5,930 nucleotides of DNA, taken from assembly GCA_035258565.1 (NCBI GenBank), contig DATFXF010000256.1, positions 1 to 5,930 of the forward strand. The letters run 5' to 3'. The notes beneath the pieces are model-generated. The model saw nothing but the letters and a program-made list of their open reading frames with translations. It was not told where the DNA came from and did no database searches. The position numbers and the translations under genes are program-made. Every line of letters starts with the position of its first letter. Positions within the stretch are counted from its first letter, which is position 1. The stretch comes from DATFXF01 sp035258565. GTDB lineage: Bacteria > Acidobacteriota > Terriglobia > Acidiferrales > UBA7541. Below, piece by piece: positions 5,893 through 5,930 of this stretch.

Positions 5893-5930
5893 TGGAGCTC
5901 GACGAACATCTTTTCCGACGCGAAGCGGGG
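5892..5930 (+). CDS. Probable ECF42-type sigma factor, N-terminal fragment (runs off window)
   Basis: The ATG at 5892-5894 shares its A with the TGA stop of the DGPF gene (TGATG), a classic coupling overlap. The 13 visible codons read MELDEHLFRREAG. This closely resembles the N-terminus of ECF42-family sigma factors, which begin with a short variable stretch and then a (H/A)LFRREAGR-like helix of region 2. Known members have a C-terminal extension and are encoded beside DGPF genes, which matches this context. Only 13 codons are visible, so the call rests mainly on context and that short match. Confidence 0.62.
   Translation, partial: MELDEHLFRREAG

Noticed and set aside
1..5930. CRISPR array, tRNA or rRNA genes
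   Set aside because: No regularly spaced direct repeats and no tRNA-like or rRNA-like conserved stretches were seen on reading both strands.

Overview
The window looks like chromosomal DNA from a soil-type, moderately GC-rich bacterium, most likely an acidobacterium. That placement is inference. It rests on the TPR gene remnant, the ECF sigma factor with its two-helix membrane partner, and the YciI/DGPF gene joined to a second sigma factor, all gene types I associate with Acidobacteriota. No rRNA, tRNA or CRISPR array is visible. Several genes are broken, so this is a rearranged accessory region.

Left part (1-1553): the window opens inside the C-terminus of a small cupin protein (1-144). About 500 bases without a confident gene follow, holding only a weak minus-strand ORF (205-378). 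A minus-strand segment ending at 645 has strongly GC-rich third positions and looks like a gene fragment of unknown family. It abuts a TPR-repeat gene on the plus strand (about 865-1553) that has lost its N-terminal part and is frameshifted in a run of six Gs (1413-1418). The family C-terminus resumes after the shift and ends at a TAA at 1551-1553.

Middle (1680-4022): an intact exported cupin protein (1754-2245) has a good sigma-70-like promoter and a strong ribosome binding site. An ECF sigma factor (2459-3049) follows, with a small two-helix membrane protein 11 bases downstream (3061-3426). Next, after a hairpin, is a Tat-exported multicopper oxidase (from 3519). The oxidase stops right after its second copper-ligand motif because an IS256-family element interrupts it.

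Right part (4004-5930): the element (4004-5468) has imperfect 23-bp terminal inverted repeats and a Mutator-type DDE transposase broken by a frameshift near 4465. Its leader can fold so that the transposase ribosome binding site and start are paired. The rest of the oxidase is absent beyond the element and no target duplication is visible, which suggests an adjacent deletion or rearrangement. The window ends with a YciI/DGPF protein (5551-5892), whose stop overlaps the start of a gene that reads like an ECF42-type sigma factor and is cut by the window edge.

Working together: the sigma factor and membrane protein probably form one operon, perhaps with the oxidase as a former downstream member. 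The DGPF protein and second sigma factor form another, translationally coupled. No wholly new system is demonstrated. The most interesting items are the sigma/membrane-protein module, the structured IS leader, and the evidence of repeated gene decay.
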